DNA from: Collinsella sp. MSK.8.10
GTDB taxonomy: Bacteria; Actinomycetota; Coriobacteriia; Coriobacteriales; Coriobacteriaceae
Reading direction: 5' to 3'
Assembly (NCBI RefSeq): GCF_019041915.1
Contig: NZ_JAHPYF010000003.1
Coordinates: forward strand, 62,001-126,000
DNA length: 64,000 nucleotides
Shown piece after piece: positions 7,949 to 16,118 of the stretch. The notes below the pieces were generated by a model. It saw nothing but the letters and a program-made list of their open reading frames with translations. It was not told the DNA's origin and made no database searches. The first letter of the stretch is position 1; the number at the start of each line of letters is the position of its first letter. The position numbers were made by a program, and so were the translations under genes.

Positions 7949-7978
7949 TTGGGTGCCGGCGGCTTGGCACGCTAGAAT
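7949..7978 (+). promoter_or_regulatory. Candidate promoter of the D-Asp ligase/racemase unit
   Basis: TTGGGT (7949-7954), an 18-base spacer and a good TAGAAT -10 (7973-7978), about 50 bases before the ligase ATG at 8035, which has AGGAAG as its ribosome binding site. Confidence 0.5.
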
Positions 7979-8034
7979 AAATCAGTTGCGCAAAGACCGC
8001 CCGTTGTGTGGGCAGTTCATGATAGGAAGTTTCC

Positions 8035-9291
8035 ATGGCATTGCAATTTACAGAGCGTGAGTTCATTCCCGTGCTGCTCGGTGGCGACATCAACGCCTAT
8101 TCGGTGGCGCGCGCCTTCTACGAGGAGTACCAGGTCAAGAGTCTGGTCTTTGGCAAGTATCAGACGGGTCCCGCGTACCGCAGCCAGATTATCGACTACA
8201 CGCCCAACGTGGATATCGACACCATGCCCGTGATGCTCAAAACCGTCAACGGCATTGCCCAAGCGCATGCCGACAAGACGATTGTCCTTGTGGGCTGTGG
8301 CGACAACTATGTCGCTCTCGTGGCTCAGGCCAAGGATGCTCATGAGTTGGCGGATAACATCGTCGCTCCCTACGCGCCCTACAGCATGCTCGAGCAGTGC
8401 CAGAAGAAGGAGATCTTCTACGAGCTGTGCGAGAAGCATGGCGTGCCCTATCCGCACACGTTTACCTTTACCAAGGCGATGCTCAATGCCCAGGGTGAGG
8501 CGCCTGCCGAAGTGCTCGACCAGATCGATTTTCCTTACCCGATGATTCTGAAGCCTTCTGACGGCATCATGTGGTGGCAGCACGAGTTCGAGGGCCAGAA
8601 GAAGGCCTATGAGATTGCCGACCGCGCCGAGCTGGAACAGGTCATTCGCGATTCGTATGCCAGCGGCTACACCGACGATCTGATCTTGCAGGACCGCGTG
8701 CCCGGCAACGATGAGTACATGCGCGTGCTCACCAGCTATTCCGACCGCAACGGCAAGGTGCGCATGATGTGCCTGGGCCATGTGCTGCTCGAGGAGCATC
8801 AGCCCCACGGTGTCGGCAACCATGCCTGTATCATCACCGAGCCCAACGACGAGCTCATGGGCGGCGTGCGCAAGTTGCTCGAGGACCTTCACTTTGTGGG
8901 CTATTCCAACTTTGACGTTAAGTACGACGAGCGCGACGGCTCGTTTAAGTTCTTCGATTTCAACACGCGCCAGGGCCGCAGCAACTACTATGTCACTAAC
9001 AGTGGCTTTAACGTTGCCAAGTATGTGGTGGACGAGTATGTGTTCAACCGCCCGTTTGAGCCGGAGTTTGTGACGGCTCAGGACGAGGCCCTGTGGATGG
9101 TCGTCCCCATGGGCGTCGTCGACCAGTACGTCAAGGATCCCGAGCTGCGCGCTAAGGTGCATCGCCTGGACAAGGAAGGCAAGGGCGCCGACCCTTCGTT
9201 TATGAAGGGCGACTTTGTCTTTAACCGCTGGCTGCGCATGTGGCACACCAAGCTGCGCCACTTCAAGCTGTTCAAGACGTATTACAAGTAG
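8035..9291 (+). CDS. ATP-grasp ligase, probable D-aspartate ligase
   Basis: 418 residues, an ATP-grasp carboxylate-amine ligase. Landmarks are the N-terminal GGDINAYSVARAF, the ATP-binding strands FPYPMILKPSDG and LILQDRVPGNDEYMRV, and the metal/ATP-binding FKFFDFNTRQGRSNYYVTNSG. In the Enterococcus faecium Asl type, such ligases attach D-aspartate to the lysine or ornithine side chain of peptidoglycan precursors, giving a D-Asp/D-Asn cross-bridge. That role is supported here by an aspartate/glutamate racemase gene 84 bases downstream, which could supply D-Asp. Acceptor and amino acid are inferred from family and context; other ATP-grasp ligases are possible. Confidence 0.7.
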   Translation: MALQFTEREFIPVLLGGDINAYSVARAFYEEYQVKSLVFGKYQTGPAYRSQIIDYTPNVDIDTMPVMLKTVNGIAQAHADKTIVLVGCGDNYVALVAQAKDAHELADNIVAPYAPYSMLEQCQKKEIFYELCEKHGVPYPHTFTFTKAMLNAQGEAPAEVLDQIDFPYPMILKPSDGIMWWQHEFEGQKKAYEIADRAELEQVIRDSYASGYTDDLILQDRVPGNDEYMRVLTSYSDRNGKVRMMCLGHVLLEEHQPHGVGNHACIITEPNDELMGGVRKLLEDLHFVGYSNFDVKYDERDGSFKFFDFNTRQGRSNYYVTNSGFNVAKYVVDEYVFNRPFEPEFVTAQDEALWMVVPMGVVDQYVKDPELRAKVHRLDKEGKGADPSFMKGDFVFNRWLRMWHTKLRHFKLFKTYYK

Positions 9292-9375
9292 ATGAGCGCG
9301 GCGCCCGTCCGGTTTGCATCGGGCGGGCGCGGGTATGATACGCGCAATTGCGCAAGCGTCACCAAGGAGGCGGCG

Positions 9376-10122
9376 ATGGAAAAGCTGGGAGTTATCGGCG
9401 GCATGGGCGCCGAGGCCACGTCGTATTACTACGACCAGGTGGTGCGCCACACGGCTGCTGCCTGCGATCAGGAACATATCGACATGGTGGTGCTCTCCAA
9501 GTCGACCATGCCCGACCGCACGTTGGCCATTAAGACCGGCGAGCATGCCAAGCTGCTGGCGACCATGAAAGAGTGTGCCCAGGCACTCGAGTCGCTGGGC
9601 TGCGCGCACATTGCCATTCCCTGCAACACGTCACACTACTTCTACGATCAGATCCAGTCGTTTACGAAGGTGCCGATTATCCACATGCCGCGTGAGTCGG
9701 TGCGCTATGCTCTGGCCGGTGCGGTGATGGGGGAGTGCGAGTTCGACCCCAACCTGAGTATGCCGGCCGAGCCGGTGCACAAGATTGGCATCATGGGCAC
9801 CGACGGAACCGTGGGCGCGGGCGTCTACGGCCGCGAATGTAAGGCTGCGGGTGTTGAGGTCGTCTATCCCAGCGAGAAACGTCAGAACGATGTGATGTCG
9901 CTTATCTACGATGATGTGAAGGCCGGACGTGAGCCCGATATGGATAAGTTCGACCGCGTGATGTGGGAGTTCGCCCGTAGCGGCTGCGACCGCGTCATTC
10001 TGGCCTGCACCGAGCTCTCGGTGCTGCAAAAGTACCGAGAGATGCCCGAGATCACCCTCGACGCCATGGATGTCCTGGTGCGCGAATCCATCATCCGCAG
10101 CGGCGCCCCCTACCGCCTCTAG
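9376..10122 (+). CDS. Aspartate/glutamate racemase family protein
   Basis: 248 residues. PLP-independent racemase using two cysteines: Cys83 in IPCNTSHYF and Cys211 in LACTELSVL. The N terminus KLGVIGGMGAEAT is typical of aspartate racemases. Start is ATG 9376 after AAGGAGG; reading farther upstream lacks a ribosome binding site. It follows the ATP-grasp ligase on the same strand, so the likely job is supplying D-aspartate to it. A glutamate racemase (MurI) role is less likely because MurI usually has different flanks and the Asp-racemase type opening is clear. A bidirectional terminator follows. Confidence 0.8.
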   Translation: MEKLGVIGGMGAEATSYYYDQVVRHTAAACDQEHIDMVVLSKSTMPDRTLAIKTGEHAKLLATMKECAQALESLGCAHIAIPCNTSHYFYDQIQSFTKVPIIHMPRESVRYALAGAVMGECEFDPNLSMPAEPVHKIGIMGTDGTVGAGVYGRECKAAGVEVVYPSEKRQNDVMSLIYDDVKAGREPDMDKFDRVMWEFARSGCDRVILACTELSVLQKYREMPEITLDAMDVLVRESIIRSGAPYRL

Positions 10123-10181
10123 CTTCCGACCCGCCAAAAAGGGACAGGTTAATTTTGGTAGGTTTTATCTGGTGAAACAGT

Positions 10182-10219
10182 AAAGGCCTCGGCTCGTTTG
10201 GTGCGAGCCGAGGCCTTTT
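10182..10219. terminator. Bidirectional terminator
   Basis: AAAGGCCTCGGCTCG (10182-10196) pairs with CGAGCCGAGGCCTTTT (10204-10219). It separates the racemase (plus) from the ECF operon end (minus) and carries T-rich flanks for both directions. Confidence 0.85.
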
Positions 10220-10247
10220 GCGTTGGGCGGTTGCTGTCGGTGGTGAA

Positions 10248-10994
10248 CTAGAACAGGAAGCCGATGGCGATGAGGGCGATGCTGACGATGAGCACGGCGA
10301 TGTCCAGGCCCTTGATGGGGTAGCGCTTGTACGAGCTGGCGCGCGTACGCAGATAGAAGCCGCGCTGTTCTGCCGCCAAGGCTGTGGCATCGGTCTTGCC
10401 CACGCTTGAGATGAGCAGCGGCACGCACAGTGGCAACATGAGCTTAAGCTTCTTGATGGGGTTCTTGGTGTCGTACTCGACGCCGCGTGCGGTCTGCGCC
10501 TCCATGATGGCATTCATCTCCTGACCAAACACCGGCACAAAGCGCAGCGCCGTGGTAAAGGTGAAGGCATAGCGATACGGCACGTGCAGCACCTCGACGC
10601 AGGCGTTGGCAAGGTCGTTGAGCTTGGTCACCATGAGCATGAGGATGAGTGGTAACGCCACACCCAGCAGGCGCAGGCAGGCCTTCGATCCTGTGATGAG
10701 GCCCGTGTCGGTGATAAAACCCCACACCACGTTGCCATCGCGCATAAAGGCCAGCTGGAGCACCAGCATGATAAGCGCGAGCGGAATCAGCAACTTGAGC
10801 AGCGAGAACAGACGGTCGACGACGCCGGCATAGGCACCCAGTGCAAGGGTGAGTGCCAAAAAGCCCAGCAGCGCTACGTAGGTGTCGGACAAGAAGATGC
10901 CGACGATGATGGCAGCGGCGAGGCCCAGTTTGACGACGGGGTTCAGGCGATGCAGCAGCGTATCGCCCGGCATGTAGTCGATGACGTTAACCAC
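10248..10994 (-). CDS. ecfT: ECF transporter transmembrane protein EcfT
   Basis: 248 residues. Transmembrane coupling subunit that links the two ATPase domains to the substrate-binding S component. There are about five hydrophobic segments. The cytoplasmic coupling helices carry the Ala-Arg-Gly signatures, visible as EAQTARGVEY (about 165-175) and LAAEQRGFYL (about 208-217). GTG at 10994 is the start: it overlaps the ATPase stop by 8 bases and AAGGAG lies about ten bases upstream. Last gene of the S-A-A-T operon. Confidence 0.9.
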   Translation of the reverse strand: MVNVIDYMPGDTLLHRLNPVVKLGLAAAIIVGIFLSDTYVALLGFLALTLALGAYAGVVDRLFSLLKLLIPLALIMLVLQLAFMRDGNVVWGFITDTGLITGSKACLRLLGVALPLILMLMVTKLNDLANACVEVLHVPYRYAFTFTTALRFVPVFGQEMNAIMEAQTARGVEYDTKNPIKKLKLMLPLCVPLLISSVGKTDATALAAEQRGFYLRTRASSYKRYPIKGLDIAVLIVSIALIAIGFLF

Positions 10995-12738
10995 GGTGGA
11001 CCATCTCCTTGGTAATTCGAACGACATCGGTGACCTCGCTCACCTGCGCAAAAGCGGGCGAGACGGAAGATGCCAGACGGCGCGAGAGTTCAATAACCTG
11101 GGGAGGCTCCACGTAGGCATGCTGCATGAGTTCGATGTTCGAGAATAGCTCGTGCGTGCGGCCGCGGTCGAGGATGCGACCGTCGGCCATCACCACAATG
11201 CGCTCGGCAAAATCCGAGACGACTTCCATATCGTGGCAGACCATGATAACGGCGCAACCGCGCTCGGCCATGGTGCGCACCGTTTCCATGACGGTCATGC
11301 ACTCGCGGTAATCAAGGCCGCTCGTGGGCTCATCGAGTACGACGATCTTGGGCTCAACCACTACGACGGAGGCAAGCGCCACCATTTGTCGCTGGCCACG
11401 CGAAAGCGAGAACGGCGCCTCATCGGCAGGCAGGCCAAAGCGGTCGATGACGAGTTGGGCACGACGCAGAGCCTCGGCACGGTCCATGCCGCCAAGCTCC
11501 AGGCCAAAGGCGACCTCGTCGAGCACGGTGTCCTTGCAGATCTGGCGGTCGGGGTTTTGGAAGAGGGTCGCGACCTCGCGAGCGATGCGGCTCGTGGGAA
11601 CGGCTGCGGTATCCAGTCCCGTGACGCGCACGCTGCCCGAGGCGGGCTTAAGCAGGCCTATGAGCAGTTTGGTGAGCGTGGTCTTGCCGGCGCCGTTTTG
11701 GCCGACGATGCCCACGAGCTCGCCAGGATAGAGCGTCAGGCTAAGGTCGCGTACGGCGGCTCCGCCATTGGGATAGGCAAACTCAACATGGTCGAAGGTG
11801 AGTACGGGTTCGGCGTCCTTGGCATGAGGACGCAACGACGGTGCATGCGGGGAACCGGCGGGCGCCTGGGCTTCGATAGCCGCGTGTGCGGGGTCGACGA
11901 TGCCCGAAATCAGGCGCTCGGCCTCATCGACATCCAAGCAGGGGGTGCCGCTTACCAGGCCATCGGCCTCGAGGCTATTGAAGATACGCGTGACGCGAGG
12001 GCAGTCGACGCCGATGGCACGGAGCTCGTCGGTATGCGCGAAGACCTCGTGTGGCTCGCCCTGCAGCGCGATTTCGCCATGGTTGAGCACGAGCACGCGG
12101 TTGCAGTACTCCGAGAGCAGGGCGACCTTTTGCTCAACGACGACGATGGTGATTCCAAGTGCGCGGTTTGCCTCACGCAGCGTCTCGAAGACCAACGTGG
12201 AGCTAGCGGGGTCGAGTGCCGCGGTGGGCTCGTCGAGAACCAAGACGCGCGGACGCATGGCGAGGATGGCGGCGATGGCTACCTTTTGCTTCTGTCCGCC
12301 CGAGAGGGTGGCGATCTCGCGGTCGCGCAGGTCGCTGATGCCGACGGTCTCGAGCGTTTCGCTCACGCGCCGCTCGATCTGGTCGTGGGGAACGCCAAAG
12401 TTCTCGAGGCCAAAGAGCATCTCGTCCTCGACGACCGAGGCGACCATCTGCGTGTCGATATCCTGCAGCACACTGCCGACGATTTGCGACACGTCGGTCA
12501 GCGAGACCTCGCAGGTGTCGTGGCCGTCAACCATGACGGACCCAAAGAACGTGCCGGTGTAGTGGTGGGGCACGGCACCCGACAGGCAGGCGGCAAGCGT
12601 GGACTTGCCGGCGCCCGAGGGCCCGATGATGCCGATGAAATCTCCCTTGTTCACGCTGAGCGAGATGTGGCTGAGCGCCTGCTCGGTCTGCGTGCCATAG
12701 GAGAACGAGACATCGTCGACGTTGATGATCGTTTCCAT
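10987..12738 (-). CDS. ECF transporter ATPase with two fused ABC domains
   Basis: 583 residues, combining what are usually separate EcfA1 and EcfA2 subunits. The N-terminal domain has Walker A GPSGAGKST (39-47), signature LSGGQKQ and Walker B VLVLDEP. After a linker of about 60 residues rich in Ala/Pro/His, the C-terminal domain has Walker A GQNGAGKTT, signature LSRGQRQ (Arg for the first Gly of the canonical motif) and VVLDEP. Such fusions are common in actinobacterial ECF systems. ATG at 12738 is preceded by AAAGG. It powers uptake with EcfT and the S component encoded in the same operon. Confidence 0.9.
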   Translation of the reverse strand: METIINVDDVSFSYGTQTEQALSHISLSVNKGDFIGIIGPSGAGKSTLAACLSGAVPHHYTGTFFGSVMVDGHDTCEVSLTDVSQIVGSVLQDIDTQMVASVVEDEMLFGLENFGVPHDQIERRVSETLETVGISDLRDREIATLSGGQKQKVAIAAILAMRPRVLVLDEPTAALDPASSTLVFETLREANRALGITIVVVEQKVALLSEYCNRVLVLNHGEIALQGEPHEVFAHTDELRAIGVDCPRVTRIFNSLEADGLVSGTPCLDVDEAERLISGIVDPAHAAIEAQAPAGSPHAPSLRPHAKDAEPVLTFDHVEFAYPNGGAAVRDLSLTLYPGELVGIVGQNGAGKTTLTKLLIGLLKPASGSVRVTGLDTAAVPTSRIAREVATLFQNPDRQICKDTVLDEVAFGLELGGMDRAEALRRAQLVIDRFGLPADEAPFSLSRGQRQMVALASVVVVEPKIVVLDEPTSGLDYRECMTVMETVRTMAERGCAVIMVCHDMEVVSDFAERIVVMADGRILDRGRTHELFSNIELMQHAYVEPPQVIELSRRLASSVSPAFAQVSEVTDVVRITKEMVHRG

Positions 12739-12756
12739 GGATACCTTTCATAGTCA

Positions 12757-12800
12757 TTGGGGACGTTCTTAAATGACCAGTCGTTTAAGAACGTCCCCAA
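12757..12800 (-). repeat. Perfect 17-bp inverted repeat between the S and ATPase genes
   Basis: TTGGGGACGTTCTTAAA (12757-12773) and its exact complement (12784-12800) with a 10-base loop. It lies in the intercistronic gap of the minus-strand ECF operon, just upstream of the ATPase ribosome binding site. Could act as an mRNA stability or partial termination element; also one of several long intergenic hairpins in the window. Confidence 0.7.
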
Positions 12801-12844
12801 GAGCTCGTTGTTTGGGACAGTCTTTACCGATGGGGCACTGTGGG

Positions 12845-13417
12845 TTAGTTGAGCCTAAGGGCCTTCTGGATGGGCAAGTAGAGGGCGCCGACCAGAATGG
12901 CGTTAAAGACGGCGGTCATGGCGACGACGGGCAACATGGCGGCGGCGAGCTCGCCGACCACGCCGAGCATGGCCATCTTGATGACCATGAAGATGACGCC
13001 GGAGACAAAGGTGGTCAGGAAGGTTGCGACAATGGCGATCGCGGGCTTGACCTGACCGTTCTTGCCGGCGGCGTTGACGATGCCGGCCATGAGCATGGCG
13101 GCGATGCCCTCAGCGGCAAAATCGACGAACGGCGAAGCGGTGGTGATCTGGATTACGGCAGCCGAGATGAGGCCAATGACGAGCGCCTGGCCGATGTTGG
13201 GGCGAACGACCAGGATGGTGAGGCAGAAGGCCGAGATGATGAACTCGGGGCTGATCATGCCGCCCGAGATGCCCGAGATGGCCTTGCCGACGGTGAAGTT
13301 GAGGATGAAGCCGGCAGCGAGCAGGATGGCGAGCAGGACGAGAGCACGGACGTCGAGTTTGCCGCGGTCGGCGGTCTGGACGGTGCGGGGCTGGGCGGCG
13401 GTGGTGTTCTGAGACAT
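12845..13417 (-). CDS. ECF transporter S component, probably tryptophan-specific
   Basis: 190 residues, almost all hydrophobic: about six membrane helices after a 27-residue polar N terminus. The size and alternation of Ala/Gly/Ile-rich helices fit substrate-binding S components. It is the first structural gene of an operon whose leader encodes three consecutive Trp codons followed by a terminator. The inferred cargo is therefore tryptophan, as for TrpP-type proteins, or a close precursor. ATG 13417 follows AAAGGA; an in-frame extension to 13447 lacks support. Substrate is inferred from regulation, not from binding residues. Confidence 0.7.
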   Translation of the reverse strand: MSQNTTAAQPRTVQTADRGKLDVRALVLLAILLAAGFILNFTVGKAISGISGGMISPEFIISAFCLTILVVRPNIGQALVIGLISAAVIQITTASPFVDFAAEGIAAMLMAGIVNAAGKNGQVKPAIAIVATFLTTFVSGVIFMVIKMAMLGVVGELAAAMLPVVAMTAVFNAILVGALYLPIQKALRLN

Positions 13418-13462
13418 GGTGAAAATCCTTTCGGAATGGGGGTGCAAGAGAAAAGCGGAGGC

Positions 13463-13592
13463 GCGTGATGCGAATGCGATCGGGCTCGAGATAGAAAAAG
13501 GCCCCCGGTCGAAACCGGAGGCCTTCCAATCACCTAGAGCGCAAAAACAGGCGTGAGGGACTCACTGTCGACCGATCGTATTCGCATCACGC
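13463..13592 (-). repeat. 21-nt inverted repeat enclosing the Trp attenuator
   Basis: The segment just after the Trp codons (13572-13592) and a segment just after the terminator (13463-13483) are complementary at 20 of 21 positions. In a read-through transcript they could form a long stem with the terminator hairpin as its loop. Confidence 0.75.
13495..13528 (-). terminator. Attenuator terminator of the Trp leader
   Basis: On the minus strand GGCCTCCGGT/ACCGGGGGCC forms a strong hairpin followed by TTTTTC. It sits between the leader peptide stop and the S-component gene, the position expected for transcription attenuation. Confidence 0.8.
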
Positions 13593-13630
13593 CACCACCA
13601 GTTGTTGAGAGACTTCATCGTGTTCTTCAT
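13562..13630 (-). CDS. Trp-rich leader peptide, 22 residues
   Basis: A short gene with its own AAAGGAG ribosome binding site eight bases before the ATG at 13630 and a TGA at 13562-13564. Codons 11-13 are TGG TGG TGG (13592-13600) in the context NNWWWRDAN. Three tandem Trp codons in a tiny gene followed by an intrinsic terminator and a transport operon are the signature of ribosome-mediated attenuation: scarce charged tRNA-Trp stalls the ribosome and alters downstream RNA folding. A -10-like TATAGT lies upstream at 13689-13694. Confidence 0.85.
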   Translation of the reverse strand: MKNTMKSLNNWWWRDANTIGRQ

Positions 13631-13716
13631 GTTGGTGGCTCCTTTCGTGATACCGTGGCACGGTCGCACCTAGTTGCTGTTGCGCTGCACTATAGCACAG
13701 CGAAGTGCGTGCGGGG

Positions 13717-13810
13717 AAATCTTTTTTGAAAAGATTTCAGGCGGGTTTCCCGCCGGTCAAAAGAGCGGGCTGGGCGGGCGAGGCTGCCATTGCTGCCTTG
13801 CCCGCCCAGC
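13717..13810 (-). terminator. Stem-loops after the C69 dipeptidase gene
   Basis: Two hairpins follow the dipeptidase stop at 13818. The first pairs GCTGGGCGGGC (13769-13779) with its complement at 13800-13810 and has a nested inner stem. The second is AAATCTTTT/AAAAGATTT (13717-13737), giving a T-rich end on the minus strand. Together they would separate this gene from the Trp-leader transcript. Confidence 0.6.
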
Positions 13811-13817
13811 TAAGACG

Positions 13818-15812
13818 TTACTCCTTATTGCGACGGTAGAGGAAGTAACCGCCCGCGGAGATGACGGCAACGCCAGCGATGGCGAATGCGGCCACCATGC
13901 GGCCATCAAAACGATCGCCAGTGGTGGGCAGGCCGCCCTTGGTGTTCGTCTTGTTAGTGGTTACCGTGGTCGTGGTGTCGGACTTGCTAGGCTTCTCAGG
14001 CTTGGCGGCTGGCTGCTCGGGCTTAGCGGGCTGCTCGGGCTTAGCGGGCTGCTCGGGGGTACCGGGCTGCTCAGGAGTACCAGGCTGCTCGGGAGTGCCG
14101 GGCTGATCCGGGGTGACCGGATCGGTGGCAAGAGCATCCTTGGCGTAGGTGATGGACACCTTGAGGCCGTTGGCCTCGGTGTTCAGGTCGCTTGGGGTGA
14201 AGGGCTGGTCGAAGTTTTCGGCCTTCTGATAGGCGCGCATCTCCTGGAGCAGTGCCTTGCACTTCTTGTAGGTGTTCTCGGTAGCAGCCTTGCCGGCCTT
14301 GTTGGCCAGGGCAGTGCGGCCCTCGGTGGTCGTCTCGGCCAGCATGGCGGTGTCGACTTCCTTGTTCTGCTCGATGAGCTCGTTCTGGAGCGCATCGAGG
14401 TAGGTGCGGACGCTGGTGGCGAATTGTGCGCGGTTCGCGAAGCAAAGCGAGTTGATGTCCATCAGGACGTAGTTAATGGAGTTCTCGGGCTCCTCGTTGT
14501 TCACGATGTCCGTCTCGCTGCAGTGACCATAATCAACGGTCTGGTCGCTGAAGTAGGGGCTGACTTCGGTCATCAGAGCGGAGTATAGCGGGATAGCGAC
14601 GGAGAACTCGGCGCAGGAGAGCATCTCCCACTGGATGGTTGCAACCTCGGGGTCATAGCCCTTTCGAATCTGGAAGAGGTTGGCCTCGGCGGTGCGGTCG
14701 GAACCGATGCTGCTGACACCGTCAGTATTGGCATTAAGGCCGGGGACTTTTTCACCGCGGTTGCCGAAGGCGCGAATCAGCTCAAACGTGTTCCAGTCGG
14801 ACTTGCTGGGCTGGAAGAACAGCGGCTGCATCTCATGAACCATGGCACCGAGCGTGACGTCATTCTTGTCCTTGTCCTTGACGATCTCGTAGTCGGTGCC
14901 CTCGGTCAGCGGAGCCATAAAGTAGTCACGGCCCTGGATATAACGCGCCCAAGAGCCCATGCCCGTATTGTTGATAGATACACCGTAGGTCTGGGCAACA
15001 TCGAACTGTCCGTCTTCAAAGTACTTGGCGAAGCCCTTCTCTTCGGGCATAGTCTTGATCCCCTCAGAGTGGAGGCAGTTCTCAGGATCGTCAAGATTGA
15101 CCTGGAAATTGAGGTTACTAATGTTGGGGTTGACCGAAGCGACGTCGTCGGTCAGCTTCATAGCGATCCACTGGTGGCCGGAAAGCGCGGCGAACAGCCA
15201 AGTTTCGGTGTTGTCGGCGATGACAATCTGGTCGTTGGAGCAGACGCCCTGCTCGTCAATTAGACTGCCGATAAGCTCGACGCCCTCGCGGGCCGTTGCG
15301 CTCTCGCCCAAGATGACGCCCGCGTAGCTGTACTCGCCGATGCCGGTATTTTTGACCTCGGGATTTGCTTTGTGGGCATGCTCGGTCGTGGGATCCGCTG
15401 CCTTGGCATCGTCGTTGTAGGAGGTGCTCAGTGTTGCGGAGCAGGAGACGCCCTTCTCATTGATGCCGGCCTCGGAGTAGGCATCCCAGCGTCCGTCCCA
15501 CTCAGCAGGATGGTCGCGCACGTAGCTGTAACGATACGTAGTCTTGGTCGAGGTGTAGGAGAATCCGGACTCGTTCGAGCTGTAGGTATGACCAGGGCCA
15601 TAAGAGGGCTCGATGCCATAGTGTTTGAGGTAACGAGTGCCAATGTCCTCGGTGCGGCCATAGTACGTGTTACCGTCGGCCGTAAGGTTCTTGCCCATGT
15701 ACATCTGCGTGCAGGCGAGCGCAGATGTCGGCATGGACATGATGGTTGCAGCTCCAAAGGCGAGGCCTATGCCAAGCTTTTTGAGCGCGTTGACGGGGTG
15801 AGTTTTCCTCAT
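13818..15812 (-). CDS. Cell-wall-anchored C69 (U34) family dipeptidase
   Basis: 664 residues. Signal peptide (1-33) ends ...TSALA, so cleavage exposes Cys34, the predicted N-terminal nucleophile of the Ntn-hydrolase fold in family C69 (PepD type). The catalytic domain spans about 34-560 and includes [13 protein letters not shown] proline-rich tail carries repeats of PGTPEQ and PAKPEQ (about 572-610). It ends with LPTTG (628-632), a hydrophobic helix and RRNKE, a classical sortase signal. The enzyme should therefore act outside the cell, covalently attached to the wall, releasing amino acids or dipeptides from peptides. A 5' UTR hairpin lies at 15832-15855. Confidence 0.85.
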   Translation of the reverse strand: MRKTHPVNALKKLGIGLAFGAATIMSMPTSALACTQMYMGKNLTADGNTYYGRTEDIGTRYLKHYGIEPSYGPGHTYSSNESGFSYTSTKTTYRYSYVRDHPAEWDGRWDAYSEAGINEKGVSCSATLSTSYNDDAKAADPTTEHAHKANPEVKNTGIGEYSYAGVILGESATAREGVELIGSLIDEQGVCSNDQIVIADNTETWLFAALSGHQWIAMKLTDDVASVNPNISNLNFQVNLDDPENCLHSEGIKTMPEEKGFAKYFEDGQFDVAQTYGVSINNTGMGSWARYIQGRDYFMAPLTEGTDYEIVKDKDKNDVTLGAMVHEMQPLFFQPSKSDWNTFELIRAFGNRGEKVPGLNANTDGVSSIGSDRTAEANLFQIRKGYDPEVATIQWEMLSCAEFSVAIPLYSALMTEVSPYFSDQTVDYGHCSETDIVNNEEPENSINYVLMDINSLCFANRAQFATSVRTYLDALQNELIEQNKEVDTAMLAETTTEGRTALANKAGKAATENTYKKCKALLQEMRAYQKAENFDQPFTPSDLNTEANGLKVSITYAKDALATDPVTPDQPGTPEQPGTPEQPGTPEQPAKPEQPAKPEQPAAKPEKPSKSDTTTTVTTNKTNTKGGLPTTGDRFDGRMVAAFAIAGVAVISAGGYFLYRRNKE

Positions 15813-16118
15813 TTTCCCTCCCAGCGTGCGAAAGCCCTCCGTTGCCAGAGGGCTTCAGCCAATAAAGACACCCCATTAGCGTAACGAACTGGAAACAATA
15901 TTCATCTATGAAAGAAACTTACTCGATAAGCGTAATGAAATATGCGATGAGCGGTTAATTGTACTCAGTTTATAGCTTTACTTTAATAAAGACGCCCTGT
16001 AATTACTGTAGTCGAATAAAGTAGCTGGGAATGCCCGAAATGAAAATCCCCTGCTGTTTGGCAAATGCATAAACGGCAGGGGAGACGATAATTGGATGAA
16101 TATCATACCAATGTAGAT
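15813..16118. other. AT-rich intergenic region with spaced direct repeats
   Basis: No coding sequence seen. A hairpin, AAGCCCTC/GAGGGCTT (15832-15855), lies in the dipeptidase 5' UTR. Two pairs of direct repeats are present: AATAAAGACRCCC at 15861-15873 and 15985-15997, and AGCGTAAYGAA at 15878-15888 and 15929-15939. They are arranged A-B-B-A and may be operator sites or remnants of a duplication. Confidence 0.4.
16041..16082 (-). terminator. Terminator after the small membrane protein
   Basis: Minus-strand CCCCTGC...GCAGGGG with an inner GTTT/AAAC stem, followed by ATTTTCATTT. It ends the lipid kinase/small protein unit. Confidence 0.65.

Noticed and set aside
8017..9609. 530-codon minus-strand open frame across the ATP-grasp and racemase genes
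   Set aside because: The plus strand holds two well-supported genes with ribosome binding sites and catalytic motifs; GC-rich codon bias produces the antisense frame.
11152..12753. 533-codon plus-strand open frame over the ECF ATPase
   Set aside because: Antisense shadow of a gene with two complete Walker A/B sets.
13995..14105. Tandem short repeats that could suggest a CRISPR array or minisatellite
   Set aside because: They are in-frame codon repeats of the Pro/Glu-rich wall-spanning stalk of the dipeptidase, with no spacers.
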